NCBI GenBank assembly: GCA_938010765.1
Contig: CALLVX010000034.1
Span: 1-64,000 of the forward strand
DNA length: 64,000 bases
Reading direction: 5' to 3'
Source of the DNA: an uncultured Flavobacteriaceae bacterium
GTDB taxonomy: Bacteria; Bacteroidota; Bacteroidia; Flavobacteriales; Flavobacteriaceae
Shown here piece after piece: positions 19,538-28,816 of the stretch. The first letter of the stretch is position 1. Each line of letters begins with the position of its first letter. The position numbers and the translations under genes are program-made. A model generated the notes under the pieces. The model was not told the DNA's origin and did no database searches. It saw nothing but the letters and a program-made list of their open reading frames with translations.

Positions 19538-20947
19538 ATGAACATAGAACAAATCTATACCGGATGTCTTGCACAAGGTGCTTACTATATTGAAAGCAAT
19601 GGTGAGGTGGCCATTATTGATCCCCTTAGAGAAGTTGAACCATACCTCGCCAGAGTCGAAAATGACGCTGCCAAAATAAAGTATATTTTCGAAACCCATT
19701 TTCATGCCGATTTCGTTAGTGGTCATGTGACACTATCAAAAAAGACAGGCGCACCCATCGTTTTTGGACCTCGAGCAAACCCTACTTTTGAGGCGATTAT
19801 CGCCGAGGACGGTCAGGAATTTCCTTTGGGCGATTTGACGATCAAGGCATTGCATACACCGGGTCATACCATGGAGAGTACTACCTATTTATTAAGGGAC
19901 GAAGAAGGAAGAGACCATGCCATCTTCTCAGGAGATACTTTATTTTTAGGAGATGTAGGGCGTCCCGACCTTGCTCAAAAAGCGGCCGATGTTACCCAAG
20001 AAGATTTGGCCGGTATTCTATTTGAAAGCTTGCGATCCAAAATTATGCCTTTGAACGATGCGGTTATCGTATACCCTGCCCATGGTGCGGGATCGGCTTG
20101 TGGTAAGAATATGATGAAAGAAACGGTAGACACCTTAGGGAACCAAAAGAAAATGAACTATGCTTTGCGGTCAGATATGACCAAGCAAGAGTTTATCGCC
20201 GAGGTTACTGATGGTTTGTTGCCCCCGCCCAAGTACTTCCCCTTGAATGTACAAATGAACCGGGAAGGGTATGAAGATAGTACAGCGGTGCTTGAAAGAG
20301 GAACTACTGCCCTCGACCCCGAAGCATTTGAGCGTGCCGCCAATGAAACCGGAGCAATCGTATTAGACGTACGGCATCAAAACGAGTTTGTAAATGGGCA
20401 TGTACCACGCTCCATTTTTATAGGCCTCAATGGGGATTTTGCACCTTGGGTAGGTGCATTGATTGCCGATACCAAACAAGTCTTGTTGCTTGTAACACCG
20501 AATGGGAAAGAGGCTGAAACCATAACCCGTTTGTCACGTGTTGGTTTCGATGGTACCATTGGCTATTTGGAAGGCGGCTTTGAAAATTGGCAGAAAAGCG
20601 GTAAAGAGTTTGATTCCATGCCCTCTTTTAGCGCTGCGGCTTCCATGGAAAAAATTGAATCGACCAAGGCCCGTGTCTTCGACGTGCGGAAAGAATCCGA
20701 ATATCAGGCCGAGCATCTGGTAGATGTGATGCACACCCCATTGAGCGAGCTTAACTCATTCCTGTCCGAATTTCCGAAACAAGGTGATTTTTATGTGCAC
20801 TGCGCTGGTGGCTACCGATCCGTTATTGCCGGGTCGATCCTAAAAAGTAGAGGCATTCATAACTTAGTGAATGTAGAGGGTGGCTTTGGTGCGCTTAAAC
20901 AGGCGGGGGCCGCAGTTACAAACTATGTGTGCCCATCTAACCAATAA
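19538..20947 (+). CDS. MBL-fold hydrolase with rhodanese domains (persulfide dioxygenase-like)
   Basis: ETHFHADFVSGH, HTPGHTMEST, FSGDTLFLGDVGRPDL; two C-terminal rhodanese-like domains. Confidence 0.92.
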   Translation: MNIEQIYTGCLAQGAYYIESNGEVAIIDPLREVEPYLARVENDAAKIKYIFETHFHADFVSGHVTLSKKTGAPIVFGPRANPTFEAIIAEDGQEFPLGDLTIKALHTPGHTMESTTYLLRDEEGRDHAIFSGDTLFLGDVGRPDLAQKAADVTQEDLAGILFESLRSKIMPLNDAVIVYPAHGAGSACGKNMMKETVDTLGNQKKMNYALRSDMTKQEFIAEVTDGLLPPPKYFPLNVQMNREGYEDSTAVLERGTTALDPEAFERAANETGAIVLDVRHQNEFVNGHVPRSIFIGLNGDFAPWVGALIADTKQVLLLVTPNGKEAETITRLSRVGFDGTIGYLEGGFENWQKSGKEFDSMPSFSAAASMEKIESTKARVFDVRKESEYQAEHLVDVMHTPLSELNSFLSEFPKQGDFYVHCAGGYRSVIAGSILKSRGIHNLVNVEGGFGALKQAGAAVTNYVCPSNQ

Positions 20948-21113
20948 TTCATACGATACCCGTAAAACTAGGAACTAAAGAAGGCAACCATAAAATTGGG
21001 CTGCCCGGCAAAACAGTTGTGGATTCCTAGTTTAAATTAATTGTTTTCGAAAACCTAGTAGAAATACTATTCCTGTACCAAAAAAAATTAATTGAAGAAA
21101 AAAAAGTTAGACT

Positions 21114-21326
21114 ATGAAAATTAACATGAGTAAAACCGATCGCCTAGTAAGCATCCTTGCTGCCATGGCAGTGGTAATTCTAATCTATTTTAATATAGTT
21201 ACCGGTATTTTTGCTTACATTCTTCTTGCCATTGCAGGCATCTTTGTATTGACAAGCTTGGTAAATTTTTGTCCGCTGTACCGGCTCCTAGTAATTAACA
21301 CTTGTAGGGTGCCAAAGAAGAAATAG
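21114..21326 (+). CDS. DUF2892/YgaP-like inner membrane protein
   Basis: 70 aa, MSKTDRLVSILAAMAVVILIYFNIVTGIFAYILLAIAGIFVLTSLVNFCPLYRLL. Confidence 0.85.
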   Translation: MKINMSKTDRLVSILAAMAVVILIYFNIVTGIFAYILLAIAGIFVLTSLVNFCPLYRLLVINTCRVPKKK

Positions 21327-21512
21327 CTTTATTTAAAGTTTTATCGAACTAGTCGACAGTGATCAAAAGTAATTTTCGGGCATTTTTTTTGCGATAATTT
21401 TAAAGAAACTATCCATTTTTTAATAAATCCGCAAATGTTAAAGAAATCTTAACGATTTTATAGGGCTCGACTGTCTATTTTAGTATCTTTAGTAGGAATT
21501 ACTTTACGAAGA

Positions 21513-21695
21513 ATGATTAAAAACTTTCTGGAGCGAATAGGAGTCATGAATGCAATCATGCTCTTGGTGGTGTTATCGATCATCATCGTCTCTGAATATA
21601 TCTTCCTGCAAGGGAATAAATTGGATGCACTATTTATTGCATTCTGGGCCCCGACCATACTCGGGTTTATGAATTACTTTAAGCACAAAAAATAA
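21513..21695 (+). CDS. Small membrane protein (60 aa)
   Basis: Two hydrophobic segments; stop overlaps the next start (TAATG). Confidence 0.45.
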   Translation: MIKNFLERIGVMNAIMLLVVLSIIIVSEYIFLQGNKLDALFIAFWAPTILGFMNYFKHKK

Positions 21696-21790
21696 TGGAT
21701 TTTATTTTGTTATATTCCATTTTTGTCGCTATCGTCTTTACCATTTGGATGCTTTTTGTTATTCGCATGTATAAAAAGCTCAAAGATTAA
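21695..21790 (+). CDS. 31-aa single-TM small protein
   Basis: ATG at 21695 overlaps the preceding TAA; MDFILLYSIFVAIVFTIWMLFVIRMYKKLKD. Confidence 0.4.
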   Translation: MDFILLYSIFVAIVFTIWMLFVIRMYKKLKD

Positions 21791-21796
21791 AGGTCT

Positions 21797-23176
21797 TTAG
21801 ACGACCCGATTTGTCAACACTAAGATATTCCCCTTATTCTTATTGAGATACGACTGTATGATACCTTGTGTTTCAACGGTATTCTTCTGTGGTATTAAGT
21901 ACGCATCTAGGTCCTCCCTACTGGTAAGTTGTATTTCGTTTTCTACAAAACCATAACCGCTATAAACACCATTTTCTAATAATATGAAGGCGCTTTCTGA
22001 AACTGTACGTCCTTTTTGTCGTATCAGTAGGTCATCTTTCTTAATCTCCACCTGGGCAATGGCCTCGGCCACCCTTTCATTATAATCGGCTAATGCCTCG
22101 TCATCACGACATACCCCTCGGCATTCGGTAATGCTGTAGTGTGAACAAGAGCCTGTGCTTTCTTGCAGATGGCAAAATTTAGGGCACAGTTCAAAAGTTT
22201 TGCATAGCTGCTCCAAGAACGAGCGGCAAGCAGTTGGGCTATTACAAACGGTAATCGCCTTTGGAACCATTTTAAGTTTGTTATATGCCAGATGCATTAT
22301 ACCTCTTCGATCTTGATATGCAAAAATACCGTACTGTTGTACCGTTCTTTTCTGGGCCCTATTGTAAGCCGGATAATGATGTTTTATAGCGGATGATTCC
22401 ATCAACAAAGCGAGTAGTTCGCTGCCTGAAAGTTCAAAATGAATATCGGTGGTTTCCCGACACAGGCGTACTTCTTTAGAGGATTTATCGTAGAAATGCC
22501 CTAACACTCTTTTTTTAATATTTATGGCCTTACCTACGTAGATAATCGTACCTGTCGCATTTTTAAAGTAATATACGCCGGGCGAAGAAGGTAGATTTTC
22601 AAAGGTTTCCCGGGGCAGTCCCGGAGGCAAGGTCGCTTCTTGGGAACGGGAATTTAAAAAAGCCTTGAACACTTTTTCGGCGCCCTCGGTACGTAGCAAC
22701 CTTCTAAAGAGTAGTACTGTCGCATGGGCATCGCCACGCGCTCGGTGCCGGTCTGACAAGGGAATATTTAAAGCAGTGCAGAGTTTCCCCAAGCTATACG
22801 AGCGATACCCAGGAATCAACTTTCTAGAAAGCCGTACCGTACATAGTTTTTTTCTAACAAAATCGAGCCCGATGTTCTTTAGCTCGTTCTTAATTACATT
22901 GTAATCAAAATTTACACTGTGCGCCACAAAGATGCAACCCTCGGTGATTTCCAAAATTTTTTCCGCTATCTGCTCAATTTTTGGCGCACCGCGAACGGTT
23001 TCATTGTCAATACCGGTAAGTCCGGTAATGAAGTACGGAATTTCACATTCGGGATCTACTAGGGACGTAAACTCATCGACCACCTCATGCCCATCGTATT
23101 TAAAAATGGAAATTTCGGTAATCCGGTTTCCCTTGATTCCATTTCCGGTGGTTTCTATATCAACAATGGTGTACAA
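21797..23176 (-). CDS. DnaQ-like exonuclease fused to GIY-YIG nuclease domain
   Basis: MYTIVDIETTGNGIKGNRITEISIF (DEDD exonuclease); LPSSPGVYYFKNATGTIIYVGKAINIKKRV (GIY-YIG). Confidence 0.93.
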   Translation of the reverse strand: MYTIVDIETTGNGIKGNRITEISIFKYDGHEVVDEFTSLVDPECEIPYFITGLTGIDNETVRGAPKIEQIAEKILEITEGCIFVAHSVNFDYNVIKNELKNIGLDFVRKKLCTVRLSRKLIPGYRSYSLGKLCTALNIPLSDRHRARGDAHATVLLFRRLLRTEGAEKVFKAFLNSRSQEATLPPGLPRETFENLPSSPGVYYFKNATGTIIYVGKAINIKKRVLGHFYDKSSKEVRLCRETTDIHFELSGSELLALLMESSAIKHHYPAYNRAQKRTVQQYGIFAYQDRRGIMHLAYNKLKMVPKAITVCNSPTACRSFLEQLCKTFELCPKFCHLQESTGSCSHYSITECRGVCRDDEALADYNERVAEAIAQVEIKKDDLLIRQKGRTVSESAFILLENGVYSGYGFVENEIQLTSREDLDAYLIPQKNTVETQGIIQSYLNKNKGNILVLTNRVV

Positions 23177-23269
23177 AAGAAAATAATTCGCTTAGTTGTG
23201 AATAAAAGTAGTAATTATTTATTGCCTTTGGCCTTATACAAGGCCTTCATTAAATCAATTATCCTTATC

Positions 23270-23605
23270 GGCCAAGGTACCAACTGATTTCGTAGGAAGC
23301 TTTATGAAAACGGCCTTTTCATCGATCGTCACTTCTCACCGTAACTTTATTCAGAAGAATGGTAACTACCTCCCCTACGGGCGTTTTAAATGCTACGTTG
23401 GGTAGATCGGTCATGGTCGAGGCAATGCGCACCGAACCGGGCGGCACAAACTTTGAAGCTTGTGCGCTGATGTAATATGACTGATTCCGAAACACCTCAT
23501 CCACCACCTTATGCCCGTTTTATTTAAAATAGAAATTTCGGCAATCCAGTTTCCCACATTCCCGTTTTCGCCGAACTCTATTGCGAACACCTTTTCTTCT
23601 CACGA
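23270..23605 (-). pseudogene. Chimeric pseudogene: degraded copy of the exonuclease N-terminus joined to a frameshifted GH30 C-terminal fragment
   Basis: 23491-23605 resembles 23066-23175 (5' end of the exonuclease gene; IAEISIL vs ITEISIF). 23319-23507 encodes YYISAQASKFVPPGSVRIASTMTDLPNVAFKTPVGEVVTILLN, typical of the GH30 C-terminal beta domain, and continues in another frame as VTIDEKAVFIKLPTKSVGTL. Confidence 0.7.
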
Positions 23606-23929
23606 ATTATCCTCCACAGCGGCCTCCAGTGCATTATTCGCGACAGAAGTGATTCCGTTCTCCATTGCCGCAACACTCGAATACTGTTCGCTCGTGCCTA
23701 TTACCTGGTTGTTTCCGGCACGTAAATTAAAATAAGGACTACCATCTGAGGCTGTTTTTCGATCGTACTTGGTATCGTCTACAGAATTGGTCCTCACCGA
23801 AGTGATGCCATTCTCACAAGCCGATTTGGTGGTATACGCCTCACTTCTTAAAATAATTTCACCATTACCTGCTTTCAGGTTAAATCTAAATTGATTTGCT
23901 GCATCTTTTTTAATCTCGAACTTTCCCAT
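23600..23929 (-). CDS. YegP-like DUF1508 protein (two repeats)
   Basis: MGKFEIKKDAANQFRFNLKAGNGEIILRSEAYTTKSACENGITSV, followed by a second copy (SPYFNLRAGNNQVIGTSEQYSSVAAMENGITSV). Likely start 23929. Confidence 0.9.
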   Translation of the reverse strand: MGKFEIKKDAANQFRFNLKAGNGEIILRSEAYTTKSACENGITSVRTNSVDDTKYDRKTASDGSPYFNLRAGNNQVIGTSEQYSSVAAMENGITSVANNALEAAVEDNS

Positions 23930-23984
23930 TTGTGTATTTTTAAGGTTAATATATAGTAATCCAATCAAAACTTTTGAAAGGGTT

Positions 23985-25301
23985 TTATCTCATAATTCGG
24001 CCTCCCTTTTGAAACTCTCGTTGAATACCGTTGGTGATATAGGAGGTGGTAATTGTTTTCTTTTTATCTGCCAAAGCGCATAGGCAAGCATATTGTACTA
24101 CATTCATAATTTCCGCTCCTGATATCTCATATTTCCGTGCAATGCTTCCCAAATCCAAATCGGGACTCAATGATACTTTAGAAGGAAACGCTTTTTCCCA
24201 CAAGGTTAAACGCTCTGCCGCCTTAGGCATTGGAAAGTGTACAATAGATTGAAAACGTCTTATAAAGGCTTCATCGATATTACTTTTAAAGTTGGAAGCA
24301 AGAATGACCAAGCCATTATAGCCTTCGATTCGTTGTAGCAAATACGAAACTTCTTGATTGGCATATTTGTCATGTGCATCGCGCACACTGGTACGCTTTC
24401 CAAACAAGGCGTCACATTCATCACAAAAAAGAATATTATCTGTTTTCTCTGCCTTGGCCAATAAATTGGACAAGTTTTTTTCAGTTTCCCCAATAAATTT
24501 AGAAACCACCATCGAAAGGTCAATTCTGTAGACTTCCTTTCCTGTATATTTCCCCAACAAATTGGCCGTGAGGGTTTTTCCTGTACCGGGAGGACCATAA
24601 AACAGTGCTCGGTATCCTGGTTTTATTTTTTTCCCCATACCCCAGGCATCCAATAAGGTGTCGCCATATGTTATCCAAGTCTGTAATTCTAATATTTGAC
24701 TTTGTGTTTCCTCATTCAACACTAAATCATCCCATTCCATTTCTGTCGTAATTAATTCAGCAGGGAATTTCATACTAAATCTTGGTGTGTGCATCTTACC
24801 TAGGATAAAGAGTTCTATATAATCTGACGATAGCACAAGCTTGCCGCTCATTACCGGTTCTCCTTCCGAGGCTTCTTCTAACCAAAGAATATGCTTTTTT
24901 GCAAAAAAGTGATCAGCGCTGAGCAATTCATATATGGGTAGCCTACTCATAAAATTGCCGCCATCCAATAAAAATAGTGCGGTTTGACCTGTTGGCAAAA
25001 AACCCCTGAAATTTTTTCCTCTTATCCCTCCCAGTTGAGGAAAATCTCCTGTAGATGCCAATTTACCTTGAATAATCTGATCTAAAAGATTACTGGCTAT
25101 ATGCGGGCACAGGGCCAACAATAACAAAATCTTTTCTTGCAGATTTAGCTTTGCCTTTTTTATTTCGTCCGGGAGGTGAATTCCCCATTTGTTGAGGGCC
25201 GGCATTTTAGGCTCTTTCAGTTCACTTTTGGAATCAAAATAAGTGTCCAATCTGAACTGAATAAAAGCCTCTAGATATTTGAATTCTGGTAAATCCGTCA
25301 T
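23985..25301 (-). CDS. AAA+ ATPase of contractile injection system (Afp15-like)
   Basis: Walker A ALFYGPPGTGKTLTANLLGK, Walker B NILFCDECDALF, arginine-finger region; start likely MTDLPEF at 25301, just after the upstream stop. Confidence 0.88.
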   Translation of the reverse strand: MTDLPEFKYLEAFIQFRLDTYFDSKSELKEPKMPALNKWGIHLPDEIKKAKLNLQEKILLLLALCPHIASNLLDQIIQGKLASTGDFPQLGGIRGKNFRGFLPTGQTALFLLDGGNFMSRLPIYELLSADHFFAKKHILWLEEASEGEPVMSGKLVLSSDYIELFILGKMHTPRFSMKFPAELITTEMEWDDLVLNEETQSQILELQTWITYGDTLLDAWGMGKKIKPGYRALFYGPPGTGKTLTANLLGKYTGKEVYRIDLSMVVSKFIGETEKNLSNLLAKAEKTDNILFCDECDALFGKRTSVRDAHDKYANQEVSYLLQRIEGYNGLVILASNFKSNIDEAFIRRFQSIVHFPMPKAAERLTLWEKAFPSKVSLSPDLDLGSIARKYEISGAEIMNVVQYACLCALADKKKTITTSYITNGIQREFQKGGRIMR

Positions 25302-25320
25302 TGTAATACAATTATTTGAT

Positions 25321-26607
25321 TTAGCTAACTGGGAGCCATCCTCCACTTGCCCAATTTAAAAATGGGGGCAACGACTTTCTGTCTTCGATAAATTTAGCTT
25401 GTTGTTCGGCGTTCCAAAAGCGCCAAGGAATATGGAAACGTATCATAGGATGATAATCATAAGCACCCGAACGTGATCCGGTTAACAACCATGAGGCCAA
25501 CTGCGCACTCAGAGCACTCGGTATGTATCCATAGGGAACACCGTTTTGATGCTGCCATACATGTGCCGCTTCATGAATTAAGGTACTATCCGAAATGGCA
25601 CCCGGACTCGCGATTAGATTGCCTATGGTTCTGGCAACGCCATCAGGGGAGCACACACTATTTTGGCAAATTCGTACCGACATATAGTTTAGATGCGGGC
25701 CGTAGACGGGCATTAAAACGCCTATTTCCCGTGCCGTTAATGGTCTTCCCAAAGCACTGCCAACAAGGGTAGTCGTATCTGGAATTAAATTGCGAAGGGG
25801 ACCTATTATTGGACTGGTTTGGGGGTCTCTCTGAATCTTTGGTTGAATTTTGCCATTTTGTTGCACTACATGTGTTAATTCATGAGCCAACAGCCGCTTG
25901 CCCTCTGTAGAATCTGGATTGTATTTACCAGAATTAAAATAGACATCTTTGCCATGTGTAAAAGCCTGGGCACCTAATTCTTTGTTCATTTTCACGGCAT
26001 CTTGATCGGTATGAATGTTCACTCCGCCGAAATCGACCCCAAAGGAGGTTTCCATTTCGGTCTTCGTTTTTTTGGACATACTTTTTCCCCTTCCCGACTT
26101 ATTTTCTAGCTGTTTTGTGACGCCACTGCTTGCCGTTTGAGGGCTCCCCTCCGAATTATTTTTTTTCTGTAGGGGTGCTATTTCCTCTTCCTCTTTTTCG
26201 CCTTCCATTTTATTGAGCATCCCCGCCTCCTCTTCTTCAAGTCCGTTCATTTTTTGGATTTCAGGCTTTTCTTGTATCAACTTATCTTCTTCCACACGCT
26301 GTTCTGCAGTTCCAAGCTTTTCATCCTCCTGGGGTGTCGCCAAGGATGCTCTCTGAATACTACTGATTTCCTTATTTTGAATATCGGGTTTTGAAGTATT
26401 GTTAACCACTGCATTCGCTACCTGATCCGCTTCCTTTTCGTATTTATCATCGGGTTCACCAACTGTAAGTTTTGCTTGTATGGCTCCTTTGGTACTATTG
26501 AAGAATGGCTTTTTGCCTTCCTTTACAAAGAAGGATGTTTCCTGTTTTTCAGATTCTTCGTTCGTATGGGGGTTTTTATTTCTTCTACTTGAGAAAACAC
26601 TTTTCAT
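25321..26607 (-). CDS. eCIS-associated DUF4157 protein with second HExxH motif
   Basis: IQAKLTVGEPDDKYEKEADQVA; FGVDFGGVNIHTDQDAVKMNKELGAQAFTHGKDVYFN...LLAHELTHVVQQ; C-terminal STLIHEAAHVWQHQ. Confidence 0.9.
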   Translation of the reverse strand: MKSVFSSRRNKNPHTNEESEKQETSFFVKEGKKPFFNSTKGAIQAKLTVGEPDDKYEKEADQVANAVVNNTSKPDIQNKEISSIQRASLATPQEDEKLGTAEQRVEEDKLIQEKPEIQKMNGLEEEEAGMLNKMEGEKEEEEIAPLQKKNNSEGSPQTASSGVTKQLENKSGRGKSMSKKTKTEMETSFGVDFGGVNIHTDQDAVKMNKELGAQAFTHGKDVYFNSGKYNPDSTEGKRLLAHELTHVVQQNGKIQPKIQRDPQTSPIIGPLRNLIPDTTTLVGSALGRPLTAREIGVLMPVYGPHLNYMSVRICQNSVCSPDGVARTIGNLIASPGAISDSTLIHEAAHVWQHQNGVPYGYIPSALSAQLASWLLTGSRSGAYDYHPMIRFHIPWRFWNAEQQAKFIEDRKSLPPFLNWASGGWLPVS

Positions 26608-26617
26608 CTTGTTAGCT

Positions 26618-27397
26618 TTAAGGGTTCATTCGTTCTAAAAACTCATCGGTCAGATCTGCATAGTCCACAGCGCCGTTTGAATGGGGATTATGATCAAAAA
26701 TATGCGTGCCCCTTTCTTGGGCCGTGGCCAAGGCAATGTTGACCCTGATTTGGGTAGCAAACACTTTCTCGGGCAAAAATTCAACCGCTAGCTCTTTTTT
26801 TATCTGCCGGTTCATTTTTTTCCGTTCGTCATACTTGGTCAATACAAGTCCCAGTAATTTTACATTTTTGTTCAATTTTTGAATCAACTTAAAATGCTTT
26901 AAAAAACTGCGTGCTCCTTTCAATGGCAAAAACTCTGCCTGCAACGGGATCAATATATAATCACTCGCTACCAACGCATTGATCGTTAGCATTCCCATAG
27001 AGGGCGGACAATCGATAAACACAAAATCATACCCGGTCAAAGGGCCTATCAATTGCGATAGAATGTGTTCTCTACCATAAACACTGGCCAGTTCTAGTTC
27101 TGCGCTGGCCAAGTCGAGCGATGCTGGGATTACATCTAAACCAGATGCTTTTACCAATGCTTCCGATAGGTTGGTCTCCTCTCCCATAGCCTCTTTGCGC
27201 ACTACTGAATAGATGTCATGTTTGAATTCTTCAATCCCCAGTGATTGTGTAAGGTTGGCCTGGGGGTCTATATCAATCAACAGCACCTTTTTTCCTTTAT
27301 TTTTTAAGCCCGCGGCAAGGTTGATCGCGGTAGTAGTTTTGCCTACACCTCCCTTAAAATTTGCTATGGCTATTATTTTCATCATTGTATTTTTCAC
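26618..27397 (-). CDS. ParA-family ATPase
   Basis: MKIIAIANFKGGVGKTTTAINLAAGL deviant Walker A; YDFVFIDCPPSMGMLTINALVASDYILIPLQAE. Confidence 0.95.
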   Translation of the reverse strand: MKNTMMKIIAIANFKGGVGKTTTAINLAAGLKNKGKKVLLIDIDPQANLTQSLGIEEFKHDIYSVVRKEAMGEETNLSEALVKASGLDVIPASLDLASAELELASVYGREHILSQLIGPLTGYDFVFIDCPPSMGMLTINALVASDYILIPLQAEFLPLKGARSFLKHFKLIQKLNKNVKLLGLVLTKYDERKKMNRQIKKELAVEFLPEKVFATQIRVNIALATAQERGTHIFDHNPHSNGAVDYADLTDEFLERMNP

Positions 27398-28806
27398 CCT
27401 AGTTCCCCATTAAAATACTGCACTGCTTTTTCCCAAACGGCACAACCGACTTTAGATCCTAATTTTCTTCCTTCCAGATCGCCATCTGTGAAGTGAATAC
27501 CGCCGTACAACCTTGAAATACCTGCTTCATCGGCCGCATTTTTCAGCAATTCCCAATCTAAGGTTACATCCTCCGCGGGAGTACACCCTGGTTCTATTAT
27601 TGAGCTTCCTTTAGGAATTATGACTGTTTCCCCATACTTGTCACTTTGACAAAAACTAGAAAGTACTTCTTCTGCCGCGGCACTAAAAGTGCTATGGCCA
27701 GAAACATATTCGGCAAAAGGAGGTGATGGGATATAAGGCAACCAGTTTTCACCTTCAATGGTTTGTGTTCCTTCGCAGGGTCCGCCCCAAGCTTCCACAC
27801 TTTTTCCCCTATACATATTTTGTATTCCCGATACCGGCCTCACATAATCATAATACACCTTGCAATCCCAAGCTGCTATACCGGCATCCATTAGCGCGTT
27901 CGTGAGCAGGAAAAACATTTTTATGTCATAGGCATTCTTATGGCCATCTCTTTTTGAGAGATAGCGTGCCTGCCTACAGCACTGCTCAGGAGGAGTAGCG
28001 TGGCGTCCGCTATCATCTTTTACGGTATCTACAAATTTGTCTTCGTGCATACCTGCCCAAAACTCTGCTATGATTTTTTGCTCATCGGTAAGGTGGGTAC
28101 TGTAATGTAAAACCTCATCGGCCTGCTTTTTAAACTCGCTTTTGTTACAGCCATTCGGCGGCGAGGGGCGGTATTGACCACTCCAGCTGAGGGCAAAGGG
28201 TTTTACCAAGCCCCAATGTGCAGTTAAAAATTCTTGGGCCTTGTGGTTTCGCAGTTGGGGTTGCCACCTATCTTCATACTTTAGGGGCTGGGGCACTGGT
28301 GGGTTTATGGGACAGTAACCGGTAAAGTCGCTATAAGACCCCTGATGTAGTGTGCCGCCTTGGTTGGCGGCATCGCCTATTCTAAATTCCAGCACCAGCA
28401 TTCCGGAAAGGTTGCCGATACCCACAGCATTGACAGGATCGAGATTTTTATCGTCGGGATCATAGTTGCACTCACACATAAAATCTCGAAACATGCTTTT
28501 CTTTTCTGGCGGCAATGCACACCAAAAAAGTGCTTGGGCTACCGTAAAGGCCGCATGACAATAGGCTTCCTCCCTATTTTCGGTAGTACACTCGCTATCG
28601 GTTTGTTTTAGGGTGCTGCCCGTGGTTGTGCTTACCTCACAGCCTCCATCGTTATAATTAGTCCAAGCATCATACATGGCAGTATGTATCATTGCCAGTG
28701 CTCTTGCTGCCACTGTTGGTGAAAAATTTACATAATGTATTGCGTCGCAGAACAATCGGTTCCATTGATGAGCTTTACTGGGTGTGTATGTGTTATTTGT
28801 TCCCAT
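27394..28806 (-). CDS. Vanadium-dependent haloperoxidase / PAP2-like protein
   Basis: ARALAMIHTAMYDAWTNYND; motifs YVRPVSG, YVSGHSTFSAAAEEVL, SRLYGGIHFTDGDLEGRKLG. Confidence 0.88.
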   Translation of the reverse strand: MGTNNTYTPSKAHQWNRLFCDAIHYVNFSPTVAARALAMIHTAMYDAWTNYNDGGCEVSTTTGSTLKQTDSECTTENREEAYCHAAFTVAQALFWCALPPEKKSMFRDFMCECNYDPDDKNLDPVNAVGIGNLSGMLVLEFRIGDAANQGGTLHQGSYSDFTGYCPINPPVPQPLKYEDRWQPQLRNHKAQEFLTAHWGLVKPFALSWSGQYRPSPPNGCNKSEFKKQADEVLHYSTHLTDEQKIIAEFWAGMHEDKFVDTVKDDSGRHATPPEQCCRQARYLSKRDGHKNAYDIKMFFLLTNALMDAGIAAWDCKVYYDYVRPVSGIQNMYRGKSVEAWGGPCEGTQTIEGENWLPYIPSPPFAEYVSGHSTFSAAAEEVLSSFCQSDKYGETVIIPKGSSIIEPGCTPAEDVTLDWELLKNAADEAGISRLYGGIHFTDGDLEGRKLGSKVGCAVWEKAVQYFNGELG

Positions 28807-28816
28807 TTTCTAATTT

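Noticed and set aside
26618-27397. ParA as evidence of an integrated plasmid
   Set aside because: No ParB, replication protein or relaxase in the window; gene is embedded in the eCIS operon.
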